Below are positions 52,352 to 63,540 of a DNA stretch of 64,000 nucleotides, piece by piece. The position numbers were made by a program, and so were the translations under genes. Each line of letters starts with the position of its first letter. The first letter of the stretch is position 1. The stretch covers positions 62,001 through 126,000 of the forward strand of contig NZ_BAABRS010000004.1 of the NCBI RefSeq assembly GCF_039545095.1, written 5' to 3'. The notes below the pieces were generated by a model. That model searched no databases, had not been told where the DNA came from, and saw only the letters and a program-made list of their open reading frames with translations. The stretch is from Fodinibius salicampi (GTDB lineage: Bacteria > Bacteroidota > Rhodothermia > Balneolales > Balneolaceae).

Positions 52352-52445
52352 AATTAAACCCTTAATGTATATAAAAAAGGGTATAGGAACAACGTAAATG
52401 CCCTATTAAATTAATAAATTATAATGATAAACTGGATAAGTAAAA

Positions 52446-53504
52446 TTAACGGGTCGGCTCGCGAACAAAAATACCCTGCTTATTGAGGTACCCGTATTTA
52501 TCACCAAGCTTAACTAACGCAAAGTTACCGGAAAAATCCCAGGCAAAATCGTAAATAGGATCGATTGCGAGCTTGCCCTGACCATTGACAAACCCAAATT
52601 TTCCTTTTTTCTGGACTCTTCCCCGACCTTCTTTAAACGCAAAGGCCTGCTCAAAGGTGGGTTCTACGATAAACCTGCCTTCCCGATCAATATAGCCAAA
52701 TTTCTTTTGATTAAGATTGGCATTGTTTACAGGCATTGCCACTACGGCAATACCTTCGGAAAAGGGCTCGGCTTCTAAAAATTTGGACGGGATGACGGTA
52801 GCACCATTTTTATCGATATAACCCCATTGCCGAAATTCCAGTTGTACCGGAGCTAAACCGTTGGCAAAAGATTTTGCATCCCGGTATTGGGACTCAATAA
52901 CTATTTCACCTTCTCGGTCGATATATCCCCAGTCGCGGTGAGCAGCGGTTTGAACAAGGGCCCGTCCGTCAGAAAAGCTTCGGGCAGAAATAAACTGCGG
53001 TTCGATAACAAAGTCGCCGTCCCTGTTGATGAATCCCCAGTTTCCGCCCCGCCCTTTTTGAACAACAGCCCTGTTGTTTTGAAATTCATAAGCCTGATGG
53101 AATTGTGGTTCAATTACAAAGTCTCCGGAATCATCTATAAATCCGTATTGTCCCTCAAGTTTGACCAGCGCCATACCATCATTAAATGGTTTGGCTTCTT
53201 CAAATCGGGGTTCAATTTCCGTTTCTCCAGAGCGATTAATATATCCTATGGAGCCGGACATAGGAACAGCGGCTAATCCCTCAGAAAATGAATACGGCCA
53301 AATAGTACTCTCCGACAACTGGAACTGCGGCATAATTTGCTGGATTAACTGGTCATCCATAAATCCAACTTGCTGGTTTTCTACATAAGGATATAGCGGG
53401 CTGCCAGATTTATCATCCGAAAAAGGGAGTTCAATGATTTTGCAGGAGGTCCAGAGTACGATGACTATAGAAAGAGCAGCGAACTTATAGAAAAAAGATC
53501 TCAT
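52446..53504 (-). CDS. WG-repeat lipoprotein
   Basis: A 352-residue lipoprotein (lipobox WTSC, C21) built of about seven to eight WG/KWG-type repeats of about 40 residues, each with a 'WGYIDREGEIVIE.QY..AKSFANGLAPVQ'-like pattern (GYIN, GFID, WGFIN, WGYID, WGYID, GYID, GFVN, GYLN). The repeats form a beta-propeller-like or beta-barrel-like structure. WG-repeat proteins of Bacteroidota are surface or periplasmic proteins of unknown function. The gene stands alone. Confidence 0.92.
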   Translation of the reverse strand: MRSFFYKFAALSIVIVLWTSCKIIELPFSDDKSGSPLYPYVENQQVGFMDDQLIQQIMPQFQLSESTIWPYSFSEGLAAVPMSGSIGYINRSGETEIEPRFEEAKPFNDGMALVKLEGQYGFIDDSGDFVIEPQFHQAYEFQNNRAVVQKGRGGNWGFINRDGDFVIEPQFISARSFSDGRALVQTAAHRDWGYIDREGEIVIESQYRDAKSFANGLAPVQLEFRQWGYIDKNGATVIPSKFLEAEPFSEGIAVVAMPVNNANLNQKKFGYIDREGRFIVEPTFEQAFAFKEGRGRVQKKGKFGFVNGQGKLAIDPIYDFAWDFSGNFALVKLGDKYGYLNKQGIFVREPTR

Positions 53505-53570
53505 GAAACGTATTCATTAAACAGTGTTATGGATTCATAGTTGTATACTCGGTTTTCAGAAATTGTTCCA

Positions 53571-54227
53571 TTATGACGGCAGATACGATTCGGAGGGTAT
53601 ATTTTTGCTATTACCAGCCAGGCTTTTATAAATGACAGCGGTAGCCATGGTTGTTAGGGGGTAGGTGAAGATTATTCCAATGCCAAAGAAAAGAACACCT
53701 ATAATATTAAGACTTACCACTGTTGTACCGAACAGGAAAAGTTCAAGTGTCAGGTTTTGAGTTATGTAATAACTTTTTTGCAAGGCGGCAATAGCCGTAT
53801 CGTTGTTTATCAAAATGAAGTAGGGATAAAAAAGAAAACGAATAGCGATAAAAATAGCGGGCAAGACCAATAGAAAAATTCCGATCGTAATTCCTATCAT
53901 GTAGATAAAACTGGCTACGAAATAACTCAAAAAGGGGCGGAAATTATTGAATAAATCGCTTACCTCTACGTACTTGTCATCGATCAGCCAGAGCATAATT
54001 TTAATAAACCCCAGACTCAAATAGAGTTGAAGCACGGTTAAAACTCCTGAGAGGATCTGACTTTCGGTAGTGGGATTCGCAGGCGCATATGTCAAAAAGT
54101 AAACCTGAGGAATAATAGCAAGCACGTAATAGGTCGTCATAATGCCAATAACAAAGGAAAGATACTTTTTGTACTTACCGAAACTATATTTAAAGAGCTG
54201 AACCAGATCAATAGATTGGTTTGGCAT
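53571..54227 (-). CDS. Predicted polytopic membrane protein (DUF975/GDPD-membrane-like)
   Basis: A 218-residue membrane protein with about six hydrophobic helices. The N-terminal 'LFKYSFGKYKKYLSFVIG' followed by 'VLQLYLSLGFIKIMLWLIDDKYVEVSDLFNNFRPFLSYFVASFIY' resembles proteins related to DUF975 and to the membrane domain of glycerophosphodiester phosphodiesterases. 'LLVLPAIFIAIRFLFYPYFILINNDTAIAALQKSY' is the typical second half. The exact family was not established and the function is unknown. It is divergent from uvrA. Confidence 0.75.
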   Translation of the reverse strand: MPNQSIDLVQLFKYSFGKYKKYLSFVIGIMTTYYVLAIIPQVYFLTYAPANPTTESQILSGVLTVLQLYLSLGFIKIMLWLIDDKYVEVSDLFNNFRPFLSYFVASFIYMIGITIGIFLLVLPAIFIAIRFLFYPYFILINNDTAIAALQKSYYITQNLTLELFLFGTTVVSLNIIGVLFFGIGIIFTYPLTTMATAVIYKSLAGNSKNIPSESYLPS

Positions 54228-54398
54228 AATTAATAAGGTGAATTAAAACAGATGAATTTTGGTTATAATACGATGTCCCAATAAAACAAGTTTTACAGGA
54301 ATTAAAAGCTTCAAAAAATACGATTTATCTGTATCTTTAACAGTTTAATTGAATTGGGCTTTGTATTGTCCTTTTGAACCTAAAAGTTTGTATCACCC

Positions 54399-57254
54399 TT
54401 GCGAGAAAATATTGTAATTCGCGGCGCACGAGAGCACAACCTGAAAAATATAGATGTCAATATTCCCCGTGAGGAACTGGTAGTTGTCACAGGTATATCC
54501 GGATCGGGAAAATCTTCCCTGGCCTTTGACACCATCTATGCTGAAGGACAGCGGCGGTTCCTGGAATCGCTTTCGGCATATGCCCGGCAATTTTTAGGAA
54601 TGATGGAGCGGCCTGAAGTAGATTTTATCGATGGGTTGTCACCTGTTATCTCTATTGATCAGAAGACCACAAATCGTAATCCCCGCTCTACGGTTGGTAC
54701 AGTAACTGAAATATATGACTTCCTGCGCCTCCTTTATGCTCGTATTGGGGTTCCTTATTCTTGGAAGACAGGCAATAAGATGGCGAAACAGACTGCAGGT
54801 GAAGTTGTTTCGGCCATTATGGAGCTGCCCGAAGGGACCAAGGCCTACTGTCTGGCACCGGTCGTACGGGGACGTAAAGGACATTACCGGGAGCTGTTTG
54901 AACAGACGATGAAGCAGGGTTTTGTACAGGTGCGTGTAGACGGTGAGTTTATGGACCTGGAAGAAGATATGAAAGTAGATCGCTATAAGAGGCACGATAT
55001 AGAAGTGGTGGTAGACCGCTTTGTTATTAATGAAAAGAGCGAGAAACGTATTGCAGAGAGTGTCCGTCTGGCACTGGAAATGGCCGAGGGCAATGTAGTG
55101 CTTGCTGTTCCCAAAGAGGAAGATGGTGAGGTTGTCTTTGAGGATCATCTGTTTTCCAAAAATTTATTTGATCCGGAAAGCGGACTGGCATATGAAGATC
55201 CTGCCCCCAATATTTTTTCTTTTAATTCACCCTATGGGGCTTGCCAATATTGTGATGGATTAGGTTATACTTACGATGTAAATCGTGACTTGGTTATTCC
55301 TAACAAAGAGCAAACGATTGAAGAAGGGGCCATCCGATTTTTGGGGCAGCCGCGAGATATTTTTGCTTTTAAACAGTTAAAAGCGGTACTGAACAGCCTG
55401 AACCTGGATTTTGAAACCCCCATCAATGAGTTCTCCGAGGAGGCTATGGAATTGCTTTTTGAAGGAGGCGGAGATAAGAAATTCGATGTAAGCTATGACT
55501 TCCGCCAGGATAATGTGACCTATAAGCATTCCTTTAAAGGGCTTCGGAATATGATTAGTGAACAGTACGAGGAAAGCGGATCCAGAAAAAAAAGAGATAA
55601 GGCTAAGGCCTTTATGAGTAAAATTGATTGTCCCGAATGTGACGGGGGACGTTTAAACCGGGAGGCCCTTTCTTATGAAATTGATGGCTATACCATCGAT
55701 AATTTGGTGCAGATGGATATTAAGCAGCTGCGTAAGACCATAAATAATCTTGAGCTGGATGAACGCCAGCAAAAAATCGGAAGCCAGGTTCTTAAAGAGG
55801 TCCGTGATCGAGTAGACTTCCTGCTAAATGTCGGACTCGATTACCTGACGCTCGATCGGGAAGCACAGACCCTCTCCGGTGGAGAAGCACAGCGTATCCG
55901 GCTGGCAACACAAATTGGAACCCAGTTGGTGGGGGTGCTTTATATTTTGGATGAACCGAGTATCGGACTGCATCAGCGGGATAATATTAAGCTTATCCGA
56001 TCGCTGGAAACACTTCGCGATTTGGGTAACAGCGTTATTGTGGTTGAACATGACCGCGAAACTATCGAACAGGCCGACTACGTACTCGATTTGGGGCCCG
56101 GCGCGGGAGAATATGGCGGGGAGATTGTAACCCAGGGGAAACCTGAGGAGCTCGATCCGGAGTCTATGACGGCAAAGTTCTTAAATGATGAAGAAACCGT
56201 TCCCTACCCTGATACCCGCCGTGAAGGCAGTGAAAAGACGGTTCGTCTTGAGGGAGCAAGGGGACATAATCTCAAGGAAGTAGATGTGGATATTCCTCTG
56301 GGTAAGTTTATCTGTGTGACGGGAGTAAGCGGGAGTGGCAAGAGTTCATTAATCAATCAGACACTCGAGCCTATTCTTTCTACCGAGTTTTATAATTCGA
56401 AATCTGTACCTCTGCCTTATGATGAGGTGTACGGAATCGACAACCTGGATAAGATTATCTCCGTGGATCAAAGTCCGATTGGCCGTACGCCCCGCTCAAA
56501 TCCGGGTACATATACCAAAGTCTTTGATCATATCCGTAAACTGTTTGCCGAACTTCCCGAATCCAAAATCCGTGGCTACGATCAGGGACGATTTTCTTTT
56601 AATGTAAAAGGAGGGCGCTGCGAAAGCTGTAATGGCGATGGCGTCCGAAAGATTGAGATGAACTTTCTTCCGGATGTTTATGTAGACTGTGAAACCTGCA
56701 ACGGGAAGCGTTATAATCGGGAAACATTGGAAATCTATTATAAAGGTAAAAACATTTCCGATGTATTAAATATGTCTATTCAGGAAGCCCATGAGTTTTT
56801 TGACTCAGTGCCTGCAATCAACCGGATATTAGGAACGCTGGTGGATGTAGGGCTCGGATACCTCCGACTGGGACAACCGAGTACCACATTGTCCGGTGGC
56901 GAAGCACAGCGTATAAAACTGGCCCGCGAGCTGGCAAAGGTAGGTACCGGCGATACGCTTTATATTATGGATGAACCTACCACCGGCCTTCATTTCCAGG
57001 ATGTTCGTATGCTGGTGGATGTGATCCAGCAGCTGGTGGATAAGGGAAATACCGTGATTGTTATTGAACATAACATGGATTTAGTCAAAGCTGCCGACTG
57101 GATTATTGATTTAGGTCCGGAAGGAGGCGATGAAGGAGGCAGGATTATTGCCGAAGGTACTCCTGAAGAGGTAGCAAATACCGAAGATAGTGCTACAGGT
57201 ACTTATCTTAAGGAAGAATTTGAGCGCGAAGATAAGCAGACTATAACTGCTTGA
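54399..57254 (+). CDS. uvrA: Excinuclease ABC subunit A (UvrA)
   Basis: A 951-residue DNA-repair ATPase. There are two ABC cassettes with Walker [10 protein letters not shown] (32-40) and GVSGSGKSS (about 640-648), two LSGGEAQRI signatures, and zinc fingers CQYC...CPEC and CESC...CETC. It recognises bulky DNA lesions and loads UvrB. There is no ATG in frame near the N-terminus: the frame is closed by a TAA 18 bases upstream, and TTG at 54399 is the only suitable start, giving [19 protein letters not shown] as expected for the family. Confidence 0.97.
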   Translation: MRENIVIRGAREHNLKNIDVNIPREELVVVTGISGSGKSSLAFDTIYAEGQRRFLESLSAYARQFLGMMERPEVDFIDGLSPVISIDQKTTNRNPRSTVGTVTEIYDFLRLLYARIGVPYSWKTGNKMAKQTAGEVVSAIMELPEGTKAYCLAPVVRGRKGHYRELFEQTMKQGFVQVRVDGEFMDLEEDMKVDRYKRHDIEVVVDRFVINEKSEKRIAESVRLALEMAEGNVVLAVPKEEDGEVVFEDHLFSKNLFDPESGLAYEDPAPNIFSFNSPYGACQYCDGLGYTYDVNRDLVIPNKEQTIEEGAIRFLGQPRDIFAFKQLKAVLNSLNLDFETPINEFSEEAMELLFEGGGDKKFDVSYDFRQDNVTYKHSFKGLRNMISEQYEESGSRKKRDKAKAFMSKIDCPECDGGRLNREALSYEIDGYTIDNLVQMDIKQLRKTINNLELDERQQKIGSQVLKEVRDRVDFLLNVGLDYLTLDREAQTLSGGEAQRIRLATQIGTQLVGVLYILDEPSIGLHQRDNIKLIRSLETLRDLGNSVIVVEHDRETIEQADYVLDLGPGAGEYGGEIVTQGKPEELDPESMTAKFLNDEETVPYPDTRREGSEKTVRLEGARGHNLKEVDVDIPLGKFICVTGVSGSGKSSLINQTLEPILSTEFYNSKSVPLPYDEVYGIDNLDKIISVDQSPIGRTPRSNPGTYTKVFDHIRKLFAELPESKIRGYDQGRFSFNVKGGRCESCNGDGVRKIEMNFLPDVYVDCETCNGKRYNRETLEIYYKGKNISDVLNMSIQEAHEFFDSVPAINRILGTLVDVGLGYLRLGQPSTTLSGGEAQRIKLARELAKVGTGDTLYIMDEPTTGLHFQDVRMLVDVIQQLVDKGNTVIVIEHNMDLVKAADWIIDLGPEGGDEGGRIIAEGTPEEVANTEDSATGTYLKEEFEREDKQTITA

Positions 57255-57405
57255 GACATTAAGTAAATATGAGTAGTACATACTTTTTTAGGTAGACTTG
57301 ATACTCATAATCTGGTTGCGCAGCAAGGGAATAGCATTCAGAATAATTGAGAGAAAGTAAAAACCATTTGTCCCGTTGCTCCTTTCTGACTATTTTCAGC
57401 CACTG

Positions 57406-57948
57406 ATGAAACGACTTCGTTCATATATAACCCGATTGCTGGTAGCCCTGCTTGTTTGTTCAGGGTTAAGCCTTTATTGGATACAGCCCGTGCAAGCCAG
57501 CCATAATTCGTATGCCTTTGCTCAATGGTTGAGCATGATGGCAGAATCATCCCAGACTACGGATTTTCAGCAAGAACTGGAAGATCTGAAACGATCGGGA
57601 GGAGACTTTGAAGACTTTGTGGAAAAAGCTTCGGAGCTTGTTTCAAATAATGATGATTTTGATTTTCCATTCGCCAATGAAGACACCTCGCGTGAGATAC
57701 ACCAGCTTTTATTAATTGAATGGAAGCAATTTCAGACCGGTAATGCAATGGCCAATATGCCGGTCCCACATACTGTTAAATCCCTTATGTTGCTTCATAT
57801 TGATAAGGGAGCTTTTGGATCATTTGGAAATATACAATGTGAAACGCCGCAGTTTGGGCTAAAACCAATTTCTAAGGCCAACAATACAAGAGTTATCAAT
57901 GTATCTATTGAGCCCATGAGCGGTGGGATAGCCATAGGTGCTCCTTAA
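57406..57948 (+). CDS. Hypothetical secreted protein
   Basis: A 180-residue protein with an N-terminal signal peptide (MKRLRSYITRLLVALLVCSG to about QPVQA-S). The mature part has an acidic, helix-rich centre (QQELEDLKRSGGDFEDFVEKAS) and a C-terminal 'IGAP' tail, and contains one Cys outside the signal. No family was recognised. The ATG at 57406 is preferred to the frame's TTG at 57376. It is between uvrA and secD and probably has its own promoter. Confidence 0.75.
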   Translation: MKRLRSYITRLLVALLVCSGLSLYWIQPVQASHNSYAFAQWLSMMAESSQTTDFQQELEDLKRSGGDFEDFVEKASELVSNNDDFDFPFANEDTSREIHQLLLIEWKQFQTGNAMANMPVPHTVKSLMLLHIDKGAFGSFGNIQCETPQFGLKPISKANNTRVINVSIEPMSGGIAIGAP

Positions 57949-58039
57949 TTCTTTTTCTCCCCTCCTTTTTACTATACAGAAATAATTACTGTTTTATTTA
58001 TTAAGAAACGCAATTCTAACCATTTTAAAGTGATTTATT

Positions 58040-59860
58040 ATGCAGGGTAATGGAACTAAAATTGGATTTATAGTAGCCTTTCTGGCGATGTCGGTTTATT
58101 ATTTGTGGCCGACAATAGCTAATACACTCGAGCAGAATTATATAGAAGATCTGCCTGAAGCGGAACGCACCGAATATGTAGAGGAAAATGCGCAGCGCCT
58201 TCAGAATTTGCGCGAAGAATCCCTTTCGCTTGGTCTCGATTTACAGGGGGGGATGCACGTGACGCTGGAGGTAGGTACTCCACAACTTATTTTGGAGTTG
58301 GCTGGCGATTATGCAGATGAAACGCTGGAAGAAGTTATTAACATAGCCGATCAGCGAGCACTGGAGAATAACACTGATTTTATCGAAGAAATGGTAACAG
58401 TGTTTGAAGAGAAATACCCGGATGCGCGCCTTAGCCGCTATTATCGGTCGGATGCTCAGGATATAACACGTAGATCCAGTAATGAAGAAATTGAAGAATA
58501 CCTGAAAAATCAGCGCGATTCAGCGGTGGACCGGGCGATGGAAATCATCCGAACACGGGTAGATCGGTATGGAGTTACAGAGCCTGCCATTTTTGTACAG
58601 GGTAATAATCGGGTAGTCGTTGAGTTGCCTGGAGTAGCGAATAAAGAGCGAATTCGGGATCTCTTGAAAGGAACCGCCCGATTAGAATTTCGTTTGACTG
58701 CTACGCCTGATCAGATCAGTAACGCACGTGAGCGGGTTGTAAACTATTATAGCGAACTTGCATCGGATACGACCGATACTACACTCCAGCAGAATAATGG
58801 CCAGAATCCTCTGACTCAAGTATTGGCTACGCAAACGCGTAATGCCTACTCTTTTGGATATGCAGCGGGACGTGATACCGCCCGGGTCAATGAACTTTTA
58901 CAACGATCTGAAGTACAGGATCTGATGCCGCGTAATGTTCAGCTGATGTGGGGAGCAAGTCCTTTTTCAGAGACTCCACAAGGGCAAGAGCTTTTTGAAT
59001 TGATTGGTGTTCGTCCCGAAGCTGAGATGACCGGTGAGGTTATTGAAGAAGCCAGCGTTAATTTTGATGAGGCAACTAATCAGCCGCGTGTGTCGATGAA
59101 TATGGACTCCGAAGGCGCACGTCAATGGTCGCGTATAACCGGGGCCAATATCGGCAAACCCATTGCTATTGTACTGGATGGTTATGTTTATTCCTATCCC
59201 AATGTAGAGTCAAAAATTGCGAGCGGCCGCTCTTCTATATCAGGACTGGAAAATGTACAGGAAGCGGAAGACCTTGTAAATATCCTCCTTTCTGGTGCTT
59301 TGCCTGCTTCCCTTGAAATTATTGAGGAGCGTACCGTCGGTGCGACATTGGGGGAAGCTTCTATTCAGGCTGGATTTTATTCAACGCTGATCGGGCTGAT
59401 TATTGTGGCGATTTTTATGATTATCTATTACCATGCCGGGGGTGCAATAGCTGACTTGGCACTTCTTCTCAATATTATTTTCATATTGGGGATACTAGCG
59501 GCTTTTAATGCCACCCTTACATTACCCGGTATTGCAGGGATTGTATTGACGATTGGTATGGCTGTAGATGCAAACGTGCTGATATTTGATCGTATCCGGG
59601 AAGAACAACGGACCGGTAAAACACTCAGGGCAGCTATTGATGGAGGCTATTCTAATGCCATGAGCGCGATTGTAGATGCAAATGTAACAACCTTCTTTGT
59701 TGGAATCATTTTGTACAGCTTTGGAGTAGGGCCGATTAAAGGTTTTGCCGTAACATTGATGGCCGGTATTGTAGCCTCATTATTCAGTGCTATTGTTATA
59801 ACCCGGGTAGTGGTGGATTACCTGACGCAAGAGAAGTCCGCCGAAATTAGCTTTGGTTAA
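58040..59860 (+). CDS. secD: Protein translocase subunit SecD
   Basis: A 606-residue SecD protein. TM1 is at about 8-25, then a P1 head region. The family motifs LGLDLQGGMHVTLEV, AMEIIRTRVDRYGVTEPAIFVQG, RVVVELPGV and 'IVLDGYVYSYPNV' are clear. Five more helices occupy about 430-600, with 'TVGATLGEASIQAG' and 'GMAVDANVLIFDRIREE'. SecD with SecF uses the proton-motive force to pull proteins through SecYEG. The SecF gene begins 45 bases downstream, so both belong to one transcript. Length is normal. Confidence 0.97.
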   Translation: MQGNGTKIGFIVAFLAMSVYYLWPTIANTLEQNYIEDLPEAERTEYVEENAQRLQNLREESLSLGLDLQGGMHVTLEVGTPQLILELAGDYADETLEEVINIADQRALENNTDFIEEMVTVFEEKYPDARLSRYYRSDAQDITRRSSNEEIEEYLKNQRDSAVDRAMEIIRTRVDRYGVTEPAIFVQGNNRVVVELPGVANKERIRDLLKGTARLEFRLTATPDQISNARERVVNYYSELASDTTDTTLQQNNGQNPLTQVLATQTRNAYSFGYAAGRDTARVNELLQRSEVQDLMPRNVQLMWGASPFSETPQGQELFELIGVRPEAEMTGEVIEEASVNFDEATNQPRVSMNMDSEGARQWSRITGANIGKPIAIVLDGYVYSYPNVESKIASGRSSISGLENVQEAEDLVNILLSGALPASLEIIEERTVGATLGEASIQAGFYSTLIGLIIVAIFMIIYYHAGGAIADLALLLNIIFILGILAAFNATLTLPGIAGIVLTIGMAVDANVLIFDRIREEQRTGKTLRAAIDGGYSNAMSAIVDANVTTFFVGIILYSFGVGPIKGFAVTLMAGIVASLFSAIVITRVVVDYLTQEKSAEISFG

Positions 59861-59904
59861 CAGATAGATAAGATATTAAAACATAAAATAAAGGATTTAA
59901 TACC

Positions 59905-60816
59905 ATGAGATGGTTCGAAACACCCGACTTTAACTTTCTAAAAGCCCATAAAATTGGCTATGTCGTTTCAGGCATACTTTTAGCTGCTGCACTCATTGGC
60001 ATCTTAACCAAAGGATTGCAGTATGGTATCGATTTTAAAGGGGGAAAAACATTTGTGCTCCAATTTGAGGATCCTGTAGAAGTGCAGGATATTCGGAGTG
60101 AATTGGCGGAACCCCTGGGAGGAGCTCCCGAGGTTAAATTTTATGGATCTCCCGAGGAAGTTCTGATACGTACTGATAATCCGGATGATATTACAACCGT
60201 ACAGAATGCCATAACAGGAGCGATGGGACAGCTTTATCCCGATAATCCGAATCAAGTAATAAAAACAGATATTGTAGGCCCCCGTTTTGCTGAAGACCTT
60301 AAAAGGGGGGCTGTTAATGCAATTATTTTTGCATTGATTGTCATCTTCATTTATATCCTTATCCGTTTTAAAGACTGGACCTATTCGGCAGGAGCTGTTG
60401 CCGCCTTGTTTCACGATGTTCTCATTGTGCTGGGGGTCTTTACATTATTATCGGATATAGTTCCCTTTAGTCTGCAGATAGATCAAGCTATTATAGCTGC
60501 CTTTCTAACAATTGTGGGCTATTCGCTAAACGATACAGTGGTGGTCTTTGATCGTATCAGGGAGAATAGCTTACTCTATAAGACGATGGATTATGATGAG
60601 ATGATCAACAAGAGTCTTAATGATACGCTTAGCCGTACCGTAATAACTTCCGTTACGACCTTTTTTGTGGTTGCCGTACTCTTTTTATTTGGCGGAGAAG
60701 TCTTAAGAGGATTCTCTTTTGCCCTTATGCTTGGCGTTGTAATTGGTACCTATAGTTCCCTGTTTATAGCCAGTTCCATGGTTATTGAACTGAATAAAAG
60801 ACAACAAAAATCCTAA
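59905..60816 (+). CDS. secF: Protein translocase subunit SecF
   Basis: A 303-residue SecF with six helices. It has 'GLQYGIDFKGGKTFVLQF', 'FALIVIFIYILIRFKDWTYSAGAVAALFHDVLIVLG' and 'GYSLNDTVVVFDRIRENS', the SecF version of the motif that carries the proton-conducting Asp. SecD and SecF encoded by adjacent genes is the common arrangement; the 45-base gap contains a short SD-like stretch (AAAGGA). Confidence 0.97.
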   Translation: MRWFETPDFNFLKAHKIGYVVSGILLAAALIGILTKGLQYGIDFKGGKTFVLQFEDPVEVQDIRSELAEPLGGAPEVKFYGSPEEVLIRTDNPDDITTVQNAITGAMGQLYPDNPNQVIKTDIVGPRFAEDLKRGAVNAIIFALIVIFIYILIRFKDWTYSAGAVAALFHDVLIVLGVFTLLSDIVPFSLQIDQAIIAAFLTIVGYSLNDTVVVFDRIRENSLLYKTMDYDEMINKSLNDTLSRTVITSVTTFFVVAVLFLFGGEVLRGFSFALMLGVVIGTYSSLFIASSMVIELNKRQQKS

Positions 60817-60977
60817 AATGGTTAGGAAAAAAAATCTGGTTTCAATAGGTTATGGATATTTGAAGGGTGTAACAAAATTAGCATCCCAAGCGTAATATTT
60901 ATTTATTAATTAGGGTAAATAAATCTAACTTGTTGTCTAAAGATTAATTTTAAATATATAGTTACAGGAGATCAGAT

Positions 60978-61328
60978 ATGAATTTCAATGTATCGGAGCG
61001 GTATAATTGTGTTGTAATCGAATTTAAGGGAAACGTGATGGGCGGACCTGACGCCGTTAAGCTGAATGAAAAGCTCCACGAACTTATCGAGGATGATAAA
61101 ACGAATGTGGTAGCTGACCTGGGAAGGGTTAAGTTCATGAATTCATCCGGATTAGGTATGCTTATCGGTGGATTGACAACGATGCGTAAGGCCGGTGGTG
61201 ATTTGCGTATCGCCAATGCAAGCGATAAAATAGAGAGCCTCTTGGTAGTTACTAAGCTGATAACGGTGTTTGATAACTACAAGTCGTTGGATGAAGCAGT
61301 GGAATCGTATTCTAATGACGAAGAGTAA
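60978..61328 (+). CDS. STAS-domain anti-sigma factor antagonist-like protein
   Basis: A 116-residue single-domain STAS protein (SpoIIAA/RsbV-like). The phosphorylation loop is VKFMNSSGLGML, with S56 at the position of the regulated Ser. The usual DSSG has become NSSG, so control by a kinase is possible but not certain. Helix and strand order fit the family. It comes before a strong terminator and 161 bases after secF, so it is likely a separate transcript. Partner anti-sigma/kinase genes are not in the window. Confidence 0.92.
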   Translation: MNFNVSERYNCVVIEFKGNVMGGPDAVKLNEKLHELIEDDKTNVVADLGRVKFMNSSGLGMLIGGLTTMRKAGGDLRIANASDKIESLLVVTKLITVFDNYKSLDEAVESYSNDEE

Positions 61329-61350
61329 TTTGAACTTAAATTTTAAATAG

Positions 61351-61377
61351 AAAAGGGGGCATTGCACCCCTTTTTTT
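61351..61377 (+). terminator. Rho-independent terminator after the STAS gene
   Basis: AAAAGGGG (61351-61358) and CCCCTTTT pair across an 8-base loop, followed by more T residues. It lies 70 bases before the purA ATG and separates the two genes. Confidence 0.85.
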
Positions 61378-61392
61378 ATGTCTGATTTATAA

Positions 61393-62696
<1,304 letters not shown>

Positions 62697-62745
62697 AAAG
62701 GACTTCATATGTTTCGGAAAGTTTGCGAAAAAATGTCAATTTAAG

Positions 62746-62777
62746 TTGAAATGTAATAAAGAATAGTCTTATATTTG
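62746..62777 (+). promoter_or_regulatory. Promoter of tRNA-Gly (FCB -33/-7 type)
   Basis: TTG (62746-62748), a 21-base spacer and TATATTTG (62770-62777) fit the TTG/TAnnTTTG consensus of Bacteroidota-type housekeeping promoters. It lies 75 bases before the tRNA. Confidence 0.7.
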
Positions 62778-62852
62778 GTCTCTTTGAAAAGCGGGAGTCC
62801 TTCTTCGCTAGAAGCTACGGAGGATGAGAGCTTTATTTTTATTGACTTATTA

Positions 62853-62924
62853 GCGGGAGTAGCTCAGCGGTAGAGCATCTCGTTGCCAACGAGAAGGTCG
62901 CCGGTTCAAATCCGGTCTCCCGCT
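62853..62924 (+). tRNA. tRNA-Gly (GCC)
   Basis: A complete cloverleaf: acceptor GCGGGAG/CTCCCGC, D-arm GCTC-AGCGGTA-GAGC, anticodon stem TCTCG/CGAGA with loop TTGCCAA (anticodon GCC, 62885-62887), T-arm CCGG-TTCAAAT-CCGG and discriminator T. The CCA end is not encoded. Confidence 0.97.
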
Positions 62925-62931
62925 CTCAGCT

Positions 62932-62966
62932 CAAAGCCCTTGTAGTTTCCTACAAGGGCTTTGTTA
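62932..62966 (+). terminator. Terminator after tRNA-Gly
   Basis: CAAAGCCCTTGTAG (62932-62945) and CTACAAGGGCTTTG (62950-62963) form a perfect 14-bp stem with the 4-base loop TTTC. A short T-rich stretch follows (TTATTTG). It ends the tRNA transcript. Confidence 0.9.
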
Positions 62967-63145
62967 TTTGGGGTATGTATCAAACTTATTTTATGCAGCC
63001 AGCCAATTGACTAGTACTATCCCGACCATTTCTCGGAGGGGTTAAAAGAGGTTGAAACGGCATGATTGCAGGGACATTGATAATAGCTAGATCCCCCTGG
63101 AACTGTAAGTCTTTTGACAAAAAAATAAGCTGACTGAGGAAGTTT

Positions 63146-63316
63146 TTAGGCACAAACTACGCATTTTGTGGTTCAGGGCATAAACTTAAGGCGACCAAAT
63201 GGCGTTATCAGGAGCAATGGGTTTTATCAACTCTTTAGATGCTCAATTTCTTCTTTAGTTTCAACAATTTTTTTAAGAATAATTGTCTCTAACTTCTCCT
63301 GTTCCTTTTGATTCAT
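63146..63316 (-). pseudogene. dksA/traR-type relic with internal deletion
   Basis: The minus strand begins MNQKEQEKLETIILKKIVET (63316 down) and stops after 29 codons. One base added near 63233 restores ELIKPIAPDNAI, and one base removed further on gives GRLKFMP; then TKCVVCA and a stop follow. DksA/TraR-family proteins have 'ETKEEIEHL..L.KPIAPDNAIGRL' near the N-terminus and '...CGxxIPIGRL...P.S..CV.CA' at the end. Here the first 'AIGRL' seems joined directly to the last 'GRL', with the middle of the protein lost. The relic is minus-strand and divergent from purF. Confidence 0.7.
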
Positions 63317-63540
63317 AGCTTTCTTTATGTTTTTAAGATTTTGTTAAAGATACTTAACTTCATGCTATGGAAGAAAAAATCTTCCGTTACCTCACAACAT
63401 TGTTATCACTGAGATTGCTGTGTGAAGATTTTGATGCAGGGTTCTGTCGCTCAGAATCAGTTGTTAATTTTGTTACTAATTAGTGATTGAATTTATTAAC
63501 TTTGTGACCACCGAAAATTATTTACTATCGGATACCTTCA

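Noticed and set aside
52388-52403. GGGCATTTACGTTGTT on the minus strand as a sigma-54 promoter of the DAHP synthase gene
   Set aside because: The -12 element has GT where GC is required, and the first base of the -24 box is wrong.
57268-57309. TATGAGTA/TACTCATA inverted repeat after uvrA as a terminator
   Set aside because: Only 8 AT-rich pairs with a 26-base loop and no T-tract after it.
63497-63504. TAACTTTG as the -7 box of purF
   Set aside because: The -7 match is good, but the nearest suitable TTG is 24 bases away, outside the usual 19-21.
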